Below are positions 33,180 through 41,701 of a stretch of DNA of 64,000 bases, piece by piece. The notes beneath the pieces were generated by a model that was given only the letters and a program-made list of their open reading frames with translations, did no database searches and was not told where the DNA came from. The position numbers and the translations under genes were made by a program. Where the stretch lies: contig NZ_JABFCL010000002.1 in assembly GCF_017566145.1 (NCBI RefSeq), forward strand, positions 365,712 to 429,711, written 5' to 3'. Numbering within the stretch: the first letter of the stretch is position 1; every line of letters begins with the position of its first letter. The DNA comes from Bittarella massiliensis (ex Durand et al. 2017). GTDB lineage: Bacteria > Bacillota > Clostridia > Oscillospirales > Ruminococcaceae.

Positions 33180-35570
33180 ATGCACGGGAAGAAACACGGA
33201 AGGCGGTATCTGGCCGCCGCATTGGCGTCCCTGCTGGTCGCGGCATCCCTGCCCACGGCGGCCTTTGCGGACGCGGGGACCGGCATTGCCCTTGGCAGCT
33301 ACGCGGTGCAGGCGGGTGAGCAATCCCTGTACGGCGGTACGGTCACCTACGATGCAGATACCCGCACCCTCACCCTAAATGGCGTCGCCGTGACGGGGAA
33401 CGTCACCGGGGTATCCATTGCAAGCCAGGTGACCCAGGAGGTGACCGTGGCCCTTGAGGGGGTCAATACCTTCGGCAGCCAGAGCCAGCCCGTTGACGTG
33501 GGCATGATCAGCGAGGTGGCCCCTCTGCGCATCGTGTCTGCCGAGGGGAGCAGTCTAGAGGCATATACCAACTTCAGCACCATCGTCGCCTTTAAAGGAG
33601 TCTCCATTGAGGGGGGCGAACTGAACCTACACTCTGGCAGCACGCACAACGCAATATACAGTGATGAAGCATACATCTCCCTGCAAAATGTCTCCCTTGA
33701 CGCCCACTCCGGCTATGCGGCACTATTTGCCCAGGGAGCGCTCTCTCTGTCTGGCTCTACTGTCAAAGTCGAAACCGATGATTGGGGGATCCACGCTGGA
33801 GGCGATCTCACCATTTCTGATACAGACCTGGAAGTCCAGTCCACCTACGCCGCCATCCACGCTGGAGGGGACATCACAGTCGGAGACGGCGCGCAGGTCA
33901 GGCCCACCTCCAACGACGCTGCGATCCTGGCGGGGGGCGGGCTCCTCATCCGCGGAGCGGACACGGTGGTCAACGCCAAAGCCGGCACAGTGGGGCTTTG
34001 GGGTACCAGTGACCTGACCATCCAGGGGGCGACAGTGACGGTCCACTCCGCCGATGACGTGGCCCTTTACTGCCAATACGGCCCTCTTGCCCTCGAAGGC
34101 GGGACCCTCACCGCCACCGCGGATGCCAAGACGGCCCTTTATGCCGAGACCGGCATTGAAATTGCCGACAGCAAGCTCACCGTTGATGCGCCCAAAGGGA
34201 ATAGCGTCCACACCCCGGGGGATTTGGCCATTTCCGGCGCCCAGACCGACGCCCTGCTGCGCTCAGCGTTCCCCCTCAACGCCGACGGCGACCTGACGAT
34301 TTCCGGTGGCCAAAGGGTGGAATCCCGCACCACCGACGGCACCGCCATCGCCGCCCAGAATATCCTCATCAGCGGCGGCAATGTCACCGCCCACACGACC
34401 TCCGGCGAAAACGGCACCACCGCCATGACCGCCCTCTACGCCATGGGAGACATCACCATCCAGGGCAAAACCACCACCGTGAACGCCTCTGCTGCTCACG
34501 AGAGCGGCATCTTCGCCCGAGAGGGAACCATCTCCCTGCTTGCCGCCGGCATCACCGCCACTGGCGGCGACGGGGAGCCGGGCATTGTCGCCCGGCAAAA
34601 CGGCGCCTCTGCAAGCGACACACAGCAGCCCAACCTCATTGTGGGCCCGGACTTCCTGGCGGGCAACAACATCGTGGCCACCACCGTCTGGAAGCTGGCC
34701 TCCGACAACACCACCTGGTACGCCGACACCCTCTTTGTGCCCCAGGGCACCGCGTTGCCCATCCAGGATTACAGTGCGGCTGTCAGCCAGGTGACGGTCA
34801 CTTACGCCCCCGCCGACTACGCAGCGGTGGATACCGCTCTGGACCAGGTGCCCGCCGACTTGACCCCCTACACCCAGATCACAGCCCAAGCTCTGGAGGC
34901 CGCTTGTGCGGCGGTGGCGCGGGGCAAGGATGTCAGCGAGCAGTCCCAGGTGGACGCCATGGCCCAGGCCATTGAACAGGCCCTGGCGGCCCTAGTCTAC
35001 CGCGGGGCAGACTACACGGCGGTGGACGCCGCCCTGTCCGGGGTCCCGGACGACTTGAGCCCCTTTACCCCGGCCACCGTCCAGGCCCTGCGGGATGCCT
35101 GCGACGCCGTGGTTCGGGGAAAGAACATCACCGAGCAGGGGCAGGTAAACAATATGGCGGCGGCCATAGAGGAGTCTGTTGCGGCGCTGGCCTATCGGGA
35201 TGCCGATTACTCTGCCGTGGACGCCGCCCTCGCCCGCGTTCCCGCCGACTTGAGCGGCTATACCCAAGAGAGCGTCGCCGCTCTCCAAGCGGCGATTGCG
35301 GGAGTGCAGCCGGGTTTAAAAATTGGCGACCAGAAGCGGGTGGACGCCATGGCCAAAGCAATTGACGAGGCGGTCGGCGGGCTCAAAAGCGCTTCTGTTG
35401 CGGGCGCGGAAACACCCGCAGGACCCGGTGGCTCGAATCCCCCTCAAGAGCCCGGTGCAGATACCCCCCAAACCGGTGCTTTCGCCCCCGCTCCCCTTTG
35501 GACGCTGGCGGTATGGACGGCTGGGAGCATCTGTGCAATCACCCTCCTGCGCCGGAAAAAGGGCTGCTGA
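33180..35570 (+). CDS. Beta-helix surface protein with 65-residue repeats
   Basis: A 796-residue secreted protein starting at ATG 33180 after AAGGAGGAG. A signal peptide (KKHGRRYLAAALASLLVAAS, cut near AFA-DA) is followed by ~500 residues of short beta-strand repeats (GIHAGGDLTISDTDLEV, AIHAGGDITVGDG, LTISGGQ), which suggest a parallel beta-helix adhesin or carbohydrate-binding surface protein. From about residue 545 come three copies of a 65-residue helical unit (DYxAVDxAL ... ALxY), starting at 34812, 35007 and 35202, an exact 195-bp period. The tail TPQTGAF, a hydrophobic helix and RRKKGC form a sorting-type anchor. It shares a leader with the 5'-nucleotidase gene. Confidence 0.82.
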   Translation: MHGKKHGRRYLAAALASLLVAASLPTAAFADAGTGIALGSYAVQAGEQSLYGGTVTYDADTRTLTLNGVAVTGNVTGVSIASQVTQEVTVALEGVNTFGSQSQPVDVGMISEVAPLRIVSAEGSSLEAYTNFSTIVAFKGVSIEGGELNLHSGSTHNAIYSDEAYISLQNVSLDAHSGYAALFAQGALSLSGSTVKVETDDWGIHAGGDLTISDTDLEVQSTYAAIHAGGDITVGDGAQVRPTSNDAAILAGGGLLIRGADTVVNAKAGTVGLWGTSDLTIQGATVTVHSADDVALYCQYGPLALEGGTLTATADAKTALYAETGIEIADSKLTVDAPKGNSVHTPGDLAISGAQTDALLRSAFPLNADGDLTISGGQRVESRTTDGTAIAAQNILISGGNVTAHTTSGENGTTAMTALYAMGDITIQGKTTTVNASAAHESGIFAREGTISLLAAGITATGGDGEPGIVARQNGASASDTQQPNLIVGPDFLAGNNIVATTVWKLASDNTTWYADTLFVPQGTALPIQDYSAAVSQVTVTYAPADYAAVDTALDQVPADLTPYTQITAQALEAACAAVARGKDVSEQSQVDAMAQAIEQALAALVYRGADYTAVDAALSGVPDDLSPFTPATVQALRDACDAVVRGKNITEQGQVNNMAAAIEESVAALAYRDADYSAVDAALARVPADLSGYTQESVAALQAAIAGVQPGLKIGDQKRVDAMAKAIDEAVGGLKSASVAGAETPAGPGGSNPPQEPGADTPQTGAFAPAPLWTLAVWTAGSICAITLLRRKKGC
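34812..35390 (+). repeat. Three in-frame 195-bp repeats in the surface-protein gene
   Basis: Units begin at 34812, 35007 and 35202, each with DYxAVDxALxxVPxDLxxYT or a close variant and a conserved Gln-x-x-Val-(D/N)-x-Met-Ala. They resemble FIVAR-type helical repeats that hold a head domain away from the cell wall. Confidence 0.75.
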
Positions 35571-35597
35571 GATTTTGCCGGACAGCCGGTTTAGAGT

Positions 35598-35631
35598 GGA
35601 AAAGGGCGCCCTTTTAAGGGCGCCCTTTTCC
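35598..35631 (+). terminator. Bidirectional terminator
   Basis: GGAAAAGGGCGCCCTT and its perfect complement around TT. It can serve both this gene and the leftward HD-domain gene. Confidence 0.75.
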
Positions 35632-35669
35632 ATCTTCATCGATCCAGTTGTCTTGGCGGCCGTCTGATG

Positions 35670-36287
35670 TCAAGCGGTAAATACCGGGCGGACGACGCCG
35701 GGGTCCAGGGCCTTTTCGGCCTCGATCTTTGCCGCCGTCTCCTCCCGCACCAGTTCCCGCAGGGCTGTGAGAGCGGGGAAGGGGGCGCACTCCTTGTCGG
35801 CGTAGTGCAGATTGAGCTGGTACTCCAGGGGAATCCAGGTGGAGATGTCAGAGAAGTTGTGCTGAATGAGGGCCTCGATTTTGTCCAATCCTTTGTAGAG
35901 GCGGCTCTCGGGGGTGCGCTGCTCCTCCATCTCCCGGTAGAGTTCCCGCCAGCGCGCCCGCAGGGCGGGGGGCAGGGCCGCCACCATGGCGTCCACCGCG
36001 CTGTCCTCCACCGCCCGCTGGCCATCGGTTTTGAGAAAGGTGGGGATGTCGCCGGTAAAAGCCTCCCCCATATCGTGGAGGATGCACATCTGCAGCACCC
36101 GCTCCATCTCCACCCCCGGGCAGCTGTCCCAGAGCAGCATGCAGAGGAGCCCCAGCTGAAAACTGTGTTCGGCCACACTCTCCTGCCGGCCGCTGGTGGT
36201 GAAGCAGTGCCGGGTGGCACACTTGAGCTTCTCCCCCAGGGAGAGGTAGTCTAGAATCTGGCGGGGGGAAATCGCTTCGCCGCTCAT
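35670..36287 (-). CDS. HD-domain phosphohydrolase
   Basis: A 205-residue protein of the YfbR/HDDC2-like 5'-deoxynucleotidase group. The metal-binding His/His-Asp set is seen as SVAEHSFQLG and ILHDMGEAFTGDIP, with a further Asp in GLDKIEALIQ. It probably dephosphorylates nucleoside monophosphates, an inference from the family. It overlaps the stop of the DUF1836 gene upstream by 4 bp, so the two are translationally coupled. Confidence 0.82.
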   Translation of the reverse strand: MSGEAISPRQILDYLSLGEKLKCATRHCFTTSGRQESVAEHSFQLGLLCMLLWDSCPGVEMERVLQMCILHDMGEAFTGDIPTFLKTDGQRAVEDSAVDAMVAALPPALRARWRELYREMEEQRTPESRLYKGLDKIEALIQHNFSDISTWIPLEYQLNLHYADKECAPFPALTALRELVREETAAKIEAEKALDPGVVRPVFTA

Positions 36288-36820
36288 CTCTCCCCCTCCT
36301 TTCCCGGCCCGAAATGGGCCTCGACCAGCGCCTTGGCCATTTTGTCGGCATACTGCGCCACCCGGGAGAGCCCCAACAGGGCCGCCAGCAGATCGGTGCT
36401 GTCGGCGAGGGCGCTCTCCGGCAAAAACTGGTCAAAGCAGTCCTTCACCGCCTCGTCCAGCAGGGGCTTTTGCTCCAAAAACTCGCGGTAGACCCGGGTG
36501 AGGGCGTTGTCGTAGCCGGGAGAGACATAGCACTCCTCCATCACCTGGGCGATCTCCCCCAAGGAGAGGATCCCCTTTAAATGGTAGATGAGCAGCATCT
36601 GCACAATGTGGTTTTTGGTGTAGCGCTTCCCGTCCAGGGGGCGGATGATGTTTTCCTTGCGGTAGTTGTTGATCATGGTCTTGGTCAGCAGGGGCTCCTC
36701 CCCCTGACGGGAGAAGAGGGTCAGCACCTGGTCCATGTAGAGGTCCAGGTCGGGGAGCTCTTCCAGGGTCAGTTCCCCGGTGTTTGTCAGATTGCGGTAC
36801 AGCTCTTCGACAGCGGGCAC
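36284..36820 (-). CDS. DUF1836 protein
   Basis: A 178-residue protein. The GTG at 36820 (PAVEELYRNL) is chosen because GAGGTGA sits 5 bases before it. Its first half resembles a winged-helix/MerR-like DNA-binding region (LLTKTMINNYRKENIIRPLDGKRYTKNHIVQML), as proposed for DUF1836. The second half is helical. It is probably a regulator, but no target is evident. It is the first gene of a two-gene operon with the HD-domain hydrolase. Confidence 0.75.
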   Translation of the reverse strand: MPAVEELYRNLTNTGELTLEELPDLDLYMDQVLTLFSRQGEEPLLTKTMINNYRKENIIRPLDGKRYTKNHIVQMLLIYHLKGILSLGEIAQVMEECYVSPGYDNALTRVYREFLEQKPLLDEAVKDCFDQFLPESALADSTDLLAALLGLSRVAQYADKMAKALVEAHFGPGKEGER

Positions 36821-36854
36821 CAATATCACCTCACAGACTGGTTTTGTCACAATT

Positions 36855-36883
36855 AGTTTACAACAGCAGAGGGTAAAAAGCAA
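36855..36883 (-). promoter_or_regulatory. Promoter of the DUF1836-HD operon
   Basis: On the minus strand TTGCTT (36883-36878), 17 bp, TAAACT (36860-36855). Confidence 0.55.
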
Positions 36884-36972
36884 TATCTCGACTTGTATCG
36901 GCATGGAATACGTGGTATATTAAATACATATAAAGTAGTATTTAAAACGATGTAATGAAGAGGAGAAGTACA

Positions 36973-37626
36973 ATGCCGTCTTTTTTCAGCAAAGCGCGGG
37001 ACCCGGTGGACAGCTATACCCATTTTATCGGCATTGCCCTGGCCGGCCTGGGGTCTGTTCTCATCGCCGTGGGGGCGATGGTCAACCGCACCCCTCTGCG
37101 CTACGCCCTGCCGGCGCTGGTGTTCTGCCTCTCCATGCTGGCCCTCTACACCGCCTCCACCGTCTACCACTACTCCAACGGCGACCCGGCGCGGGTGCGA
37201 CGGCTGCGCAAGCTCGACCACTCCATGATCTACGTTCTCATCGCCGGCACCTACACCCCCATCTTTTTTCGCTTTCAGCCCTTTGTGCAGGCATCCCTCT
37301 TTATCGGCACCCTCTGGATGGTGGCCCTGGCGGGCATTGCCGTCAAGCTGGTTTGGATCACCGCCCCCAACTGGGTGTCCGCCCTGGTCTATTTGGTCAT
37401 GGGTTGGTCCATCCTCTTTGACCTCTCTATCTTCTCCCGGATGAGCGGGGGGATGATCGCCCTGCTGGCCGTCGGCGGGGTCTGCTACACGGCGGGGGCG
37501 GTGATGTACGCCCTCAAGCGGCCCAATCCCAGCCCCCGCTTCGGCCACCACGAGCTCTTTCACATTGCCGTGCTGTTGGGCACCTTCTTCCACTTCATGG
37601 CGGTGCTGTTCTACGTGGTCTTTTAG
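36973..37626 (+). CDS. Hemolysin III/YqfA-family membrane protein
   Basis: A 217-residue protein with seven hydrophobic helices. The start at ATG 36973 follows AGGAGAA. Family residues are DPVDSYTHFIGIALAG, ASTVYHY, KLDHSMIYVLIAGTYTP and a terminal HHELFHIAVLLGTFFHF: the Asp and His residues that form the zinc site of the PAQR/HlyIII superfamily. The role in bacteria is uncertain despite the name. It is divergent from the DUF1836 operon. Confidence 0.9.
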   Translation: MPSFFSKARDPVDSYTHFIGIALAGLGSVLIAVGAMVNRTPLRYALPALVFCLSMLALYTASTVYHYSNGDPARVRRLRKLDHSMIYVLIAGTYTPIFFRFQPFVQASLFIGTLWMVALAGIAVKLVWITAPNWVSALVYLVMGWSILFDLSIFSRMSGGMIALLAVGGVCYTAGAVMYALKRPNPSPRFGHHELFHIAVLLGTFFHFMAVLFYVVF

Positions 37627-37640
37627 CGGCGATCGCATCA

Positions 37641-37675
37641 GCGCGCCCCCGGATTTTTCCGGGGGCGCGCCTTTT
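37641..37675 (+). terminator. Rho-independent terminator
   Basis: GCGCGCCCCCGGA-TTTT-TCCGGGGGCGCGC followed by CTTTT. Confidence 0.85.
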
Positions 37676-37852
37676 GCGGCGGCATAACTGCCCGGCCTGC
37701 CGCCATAGAGATGGGGGGAGGGAAAAATCTGAAGTTTTTCTGATTCTTGCAAAATTGTCACCCGCAGCGGGACAAAAGGGTGTATACTAAGACTTGCACT
37801 GCGCCGGCGGCCAGCCGGCAAAAATACCGACCAAAGAGAGGGATTACCTGCC

Positions 37853-38680
37853 ATGTGGGATATTTTAAAAGCGATTGTCTTGGGGATTATCGAGGGACTG
37901 ACCGAGTGGCTGCCGGTCTCCAGCACCGGCCACATGATATTGGCGGACGAGTTCATCCACATGGACATCACGCCAGAATTCAAGGAGATGTTCCTGGTGG
38001 TCATCCAGCTGGGGGCCATCCTCTCCATCGTGGTGCTGTTCTGGAATAAGCTCTGGCCCTTCTCCTTCAAAAAAGGCCAGCCCCACGTCAAAAAGGACAC
38101 CTTCCAGCTCTGGTTCAAGGTGCTGGTGGCCAGTATCCCCGCCCTGATCGTGGGCCTGCCCTTCAACGACCAGATCGACGCCCTCTTTTACAACTACATC
38201 ACCGTCTCCGTCACCCTCATCCTCTACGGCGTCCTCTTCATCTGGATGGAGAACCGCAACCGCCGCTATCAGCCCCGGGTGAGAAATCTGGGGCAGCTCA
38301 CCTACAAGCACGCCTTCATCATGGGCTGCTTCCAGGTGTTGGCGCTGATCCCCGGCACCTCCCGCTCCGGCGCAACCATCCTGGGGGCGGTGCTGGTAGT
38401 GGGCTGCGCCCGCCCGGTGGCCGCCGAGTTCTCCTTCTTCATGGCCATCCCCGCCATGGCGGGGGCCAGCCTCCTCAAGCTGGTGAAGTTCGGCTTCTCC
38501 TTCACCGGGATGGAGGTGGCCATCCTGGCGGTGGGTTCCCTGGTGGCCTTTGTGGTCTCCATGCTCTCGGTGGGCTTTTTGATGAGCTACGTCAAGAAGC
38601 ACGACTTCAAGGTTTTTGGGTGGTACCGCATCGCCTTGGGCGCGGTGGTGCTGGCCTATTTTCTCCTGTTTGCCAAATAG
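37853..38680 (+). CDS. uppP: Undecaprenyl-diphosphatase
   Basis: A 275-residue integral membrane phosphatase (BacA type) that recycles the C55 lipid carrier for cell-wall synthesis and gives bacitracin tolerance. The family motifs are complete: GIIEGLTEWLPVSSTGHMIL with the (E/Q)-rich region, VVIQLGAIL, and the PGTSRSGATI phosphatase motif. TATACT lies about 60 bp upstream of the start. Single gene. Confidence 0.95.
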   Translation: MWDILKAIVLGIIEGLTEWLPVSSTGHMILADEFIHMDITPEFKEMFLVVIQLGAILSIVVLFWNKLWPFSFKKGQPHVKKDTFQLWFKVLVASIPALIVGLPFNDQIDALFYNYITVSVTLILYGVLFIWMENRNRRYQPRVRNLGQLTYKHAFIMGCFQVLALIPGTSRSGATILGAVLVVGCARPVAAEFSFFMAIPAMAGASLLKLVKFGFSFTGMEVAILAVGSLVAFVVSMLSVGFLMSYVKKHDFKVFGWYRIALGAVVLAYFLLFAK

Positions 38681-38685
38681 TGCTG

Positions 38686-38717
38686 AAAAAAGGGCGGGAA
38701 ACCGCTCTTTTTTTGTC
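38686..38717 (+). terminator. Rho-independent terminator of uppP
   Basis: AAAGGGCGG-GAAA-CCGCTCTT followed by a T-run. Confidence 0.7.
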
Positions 38718-38739
38718 GCCCAAAGGGCGGGGGCCGGCC

Positions 38740-38768
38740 TTGCGAAACCGGCGGCAATCCGCTACACT
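38740..38768 (+). promoter_or_regulatory. Promoter with TTGCGAAACCGG -35 block
   Basis: TTGCGA (38740-38745), 17 bp, TACACT (38763-38768). The 12-mer TTGCGAAACCGG is identical to those at 25552 and 52377. Confidence 0.7.
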
Positions 38769-38803
38769 GGACTTGTGAGAACAGATGAAAAGGGGAGTTT
38801 GCT

Positions 38804-39496
38804 GTGGACTTTCAAATCGAACATCACGCCGCCCTGTTTGCCTACTTGGCCCGCGAGGCCCTGCAGCGCTGCGGCGCCGCGGGGGAGGAGGCGGTGCGGG
38901 AAGGGGTGCGCCGGTACGGCCGCCAGCGCGGCCGGCGGATGGCCCGCCGTGCCCAGCGGGACGGGGAGCCCCTGAACATGACCAGCTACCTGCTCTACGG
39001 CGAATGGGCCGATAAAGAGGGCAAAAACCGGCAGGAGCTGCTGGGCCTTTCCCCCTACGCCACCGCCTGCCTCACCTGCGGCTGGTGCGCCTGCTGGCAG
39101 GAGCTGGGGCTGCTGGAATACGGCAAGCTCTACTGCCTCGACGTGGACAAAAGCCTGGTGGAGGGGTTCAACCCCGACTTGGTGTTGGACATCCACAGCA
39201 CCCTCTCCGCCGGGGCGGAGCGCTGCCACTTTGTCTGGAACGGCGCCTCCTTCGACAGGGAGAGCGCCGCGGCCTTTGCGGCCAAGAAGGCGGCCATGGG
39301 GGAGAAAAACCAGCGGGATTTTCTCTACCACACCGCCCACCTGCTGCGCGCCATGGGGGACGCCTTTGCCCAGCTGCTGCCGGGTGAGAGGGAGGCCATC
39401 TGCCAGGGGGCCCTGGCCGCCTTTGCCGGGCGGTATGGACAGCCGGCGGCCGAGGCGGTAAAAGAGGCCGCCCGGGCCGACTTCGAGGCCATCTAG
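38804..39496 (+). CDS. ATC-hydrolase-like protein
   Basis: A 230-residue protein starting at GTG 38804 after AGGGGAG. It resembles the L-2-amino-thiazoline-4-carboxylate hydrolase family: a Cys-rich centre CLTCGWCACW, then YCLDVDKSLVEGFNPDL near the middle, all features I associate with that family. The assignment is from memory of motifs, not a search. It lies 101 bp upstream of an amidohydrolase gene in what is probably one operon, so the pair may open a sulfur- or nitrogen-containing heterocycle. Confidence 0.65.
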   Translation: MDFQIEHHAALFAYLAREALQRCGAAGEEAVREGVRRYGRQRGRRMARRAQRDGEPLNMTSYLLYGEWADKEGKNRQELLGLSPYATACLTCGWCACWQELGLLEYGKLYCLDVDKSLVEGFNPDLVLDIHSTLSAGAERCHFVWNGASFDRESAAAFAAKKAAMGEKNQRDFLYHTAHLLRAMGDAFAQLLPGEREAICQGALAAFAGRYGQPAAEAVKEAARADFEAI

Positions 39497-39597
39497 CGGG
39501 GAGAGAGGACCATCTGTGGGAAGTGCGGCCCGCCCCAACCGGGGAGAGGCCGTCTGTCCGGGCGGAGAACCGCCCGGGGATAAAAAGGAGGAATTTC

Positions 39598-40935
39598 ATG
39601 CACTGCGACATCCTGATCACCGGAGCCGAACTGCTGACCCCCGACTACAAGGTGGAGCACGACCGCGCCATCGCCATTGTGGGCCAGCGAATCGCCGAGA
39701 TTGGCCCCACCGCCGAGATGGCGGCCAAATACCAGGCCGCGCAGCTGGTGTCCGGCGAGGGGAAGCTGGCCATGCCCGGCCTGGTGGACGCCCACACCCA
39801 CACCTGCCAACAGCTGCTGCGGGCCCGCGCCACCGACGAGTACCCCATGATCTGGACCCGATTCCTGGTTCCCTTTGAGTCAAACCTCACCCCGGACGAC
39901 GTCTACTGGTCGGCCCAGCTGGCCTGCCTGGAGATGATCAAGTCGGGCACCACCTCCTTTGCCGACTCGGGCGGGGTGCACATGGACCGGGTGGTCCAGG
40001 CGGTGCTGGAGTCGGGGATGCGGGCGGCCATCGCCCGCTCCACCATGGACCAGGAGGGGGTCATCCCCGACAGCATGAAGGACACCACCCAGAGCGCCAT
40101 GGAGAAGGCAGAGAAGCTCTTTGCCGACTACAACGGCGCCGGGGAAGACCGGGTGCGCATCTGGTTTGCCATGCGGCAGGTCATGTCCTGTTCCCCCGAA
40201 CTCATCCGCCAGACCGCAGCCCGGGCCAAGGAATTGGGCACCGGGGTGCACGCCCATCTCTGCGAGCACAAGGACGAGGTCAGCTTCTGCCTGAAAAACT
40301 ACCAGAAGCGCCCCGCCGCCTTTCTGGACGAAATGGGGATGGTGGGGGAGAACTTCCTCACCGCCCACAACGTGGTCCTCTCCGAGGGGGACATCACCCT
40401 GCTGGTGGAGAAGGGGGTCAAAATCGTCCACTGCCCCCGGGCCAACCTCTCCAACCACGGCTTCCCCAAGACCCCCCGCATCCTCGAGTGCGGCGGCTCA
40501 GTGGGGATGGGCAGCGACGGCGCCTGCTCCTCCAGCCTGAGCCTCTTTGACGAGATGAAGGTGATGCGCAACGGCATCATCGCCTACTGGGGCCTGCCCA
40601 TCTTTGACCCGGTGGTCATCCGGGTGGAGGAATTGGTGAAGATGGCCACCCAGGGCGGCGCCAATGCCCTGCTGCAGGGGGACGACCTGGGCAGCCTGGA
40701 GGCGGGCAAGAAGGCCGACTTGATCCTCATCGACATCGAGCAGCCCCACATCCTCCCCACCCACAACCTGGTCAGCACCCTGGTGGAGGCGGTCACCGCC
40801 GGCGACGTGAGCGACTCCATCATCGACGGCAAACTGGTGATGAAGGACCGCCAGATCCTCACCCTGGACGAGGAGAAAATCCTCGCCGAGGCAAAGAAGC
40901 GGATGGTGGACATCTCCGCCCGGGCGGGGATCTAA
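39598..40935 (+). CDS. Amidohydrolase, paralogue of the one at 31.2 kb
   Basis: A 445-residue metal-dependent hydrolase of the SAH-deaminase/chlorohydrolase group. ATG 39598 follows AAGGAGG. The metal-site motifs are GLVDAHTHTCQQLL, GVHAHLCEHKDE, LTAHNVVLS and GSDGACSSS. The His ligand before the last motif and the final Asp are in place. It differs from the 31.2-kb paralogue around the substrate site (CQQLL instead of VAGSL). It probably acts with the ATC-hydrolase-like gene upstream. Confidence 0.85.
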   Translation: MHCDILITGAELLTPDYKVEHDRAIAIVGQRIAEIGPTAEMAAKYQAAQLVSGEGKLAMPGLVDAHTHTCQQLLRARATDEYPMIWTRFLVPFESNLTPDDVYWSAQLACLEMIKSGTTSFADSGGVHMDRVVQAVLESGMRAAIARSTMDQEGVIPDSMKDTTQSAMEKAEKLFADYNGAGEDRVRIWFAMRQVMSCSPELIRQTAARAKELGTGVHAHLCEHKDEVSFCLKNYQKRPAAFLDEMGMVGENFLTAHNVVLSEGDITLLVEKGVKIVHCPRANLSNHGFPKTPRILECGGSVGMGSDGACSSSLSLFDEMKVMRNGIIAYWGLPIFDPVVIRVEELVKMATQGGANALLQGDDLGSLEAGKKADLILIDIEQPHILPTHNLVSTLVEAVTAGDVSDSIIDGKLVMKDRQILTLDEEKILAEAKKRMVDISARAGI

Positions 40936-40947
40936 ACTGCACGTTAG

Positions 40948-40981
40948 AAAAGGTTCCAGGCATGCGCCTGGGACCTTTTCT
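40948..40981 (+). terminator. Rho-independent terminator
   Basis: AAAAGGTTCCAGGC-ATGC-GCCTGGGACCTTTT, with the T-run inside the stem end. Confidence 0.8.
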
Positions 40982-41140
40982 AGTTTGCGTATTTCAAAAA
41001 AGATATTTTGAGCAGATGATTGCTGATGTGTTTGGGCATTTAGACAGTAAATATATGGTATATCTATACAGTGTTACAATATTTTTTAGAGAACAAAAAA
41101 TAGATTGAACTTCCACAGTTTTAAGGATACTATTGAATTA

Positions 41141-41582
41141 ATGAAAGCGCTTTCACATGAGGCTTTGAAATGTAAATGCAAAAAATACGTGTTTCGGGCT
41201 TGTGTTGCCGTAGAGACGTTGGTGTTGATAATTTTTGGGGGATGCCTTTGCAGCGTCGATTGTAAGTGCGTCAATCTCCAGCAAAACCAGTAGCACAAGC
41301 CCCTATACGTCAACTGCAAATTCACAGGCTTATGTCAAAGGGGACAACCGGACCAATGACCAACAAAGTCTGTGCAAACAGGATGCCTTTTATCTGGACT
41401 ACTGCGGCAATAGCGGCTCTTGTCATTACACCAGTTTGCCGGGGTATGGCGCCTATGGAACGGTGCAGGCAGTCACGGGCTACACCTCTTCTAAGGGGTC
41501 CTCTTCTTGTTGCGCAACTCGAATCACCTTCCTCGAGGGATGGGTCGACTATGCCTATGGAGAAGTGACTACCAGCTACTAA
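41141..41582 (+). CDS. Secreted Cys-containing peptide, split by a one-base frameshift
   Basis: Two frames join at a G-run near 41236-41240. From ATG 41141 (AAGGA 13 bases upstream) the first reads MKALSHEALKCKCKKYVF, then VETLVLIIFG, a signal-peptide core. Dropping one G continues into the second frame: DAFAAS, a good signal-peptidase site, then a ~110-residue mature part rich in Ser, Thr, Tyr and Gly with five cysteines (SLCKQ, DYCGN, GSCHY, SSCCAT) up to the stop at 41582. Unshifted, the first frame stops at 41291-41293. This could be phase variation, sequencing error or decay. Size, secretion, the terminator that follows and the ABC genes downstream suggest a bacteriocin-like or signalling peptide. 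I do not recognise the family. Confidence 0.5.
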
Positions 41583-41635
41583 AAATTTGATGCTTATTCA
41601 GGCACACTGAGGGGGTTTTTAGTGAATCCTCCATT

Positions 41636-41667
41636 CACAGGGTGGGGTTCTCCCCACCCTGTGTTTT
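41636..41667 (+). terminator. Terminator between the peptide gene and the ABC genes
   Basis: CACAGGGTGGGG-TTCT-CCCCACCCTGTG followed by TTTT. Partial readthrough would give much peptide mRNA and less transporter mRNA, a common arrangement in peptide-export clusters. Confidence 0.75.
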
Positions 41668-41701
41668 CTATCTCCGTAAAGTCTGAGGGAGGTCGATCGC
41701 A

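Noticed and set aside
41141..41582. Lactococcin 972-type bacteriocin
   Set aside because: Size and secretion fit, but the conserved Trp/Tyr/His pattern of that family is absent.
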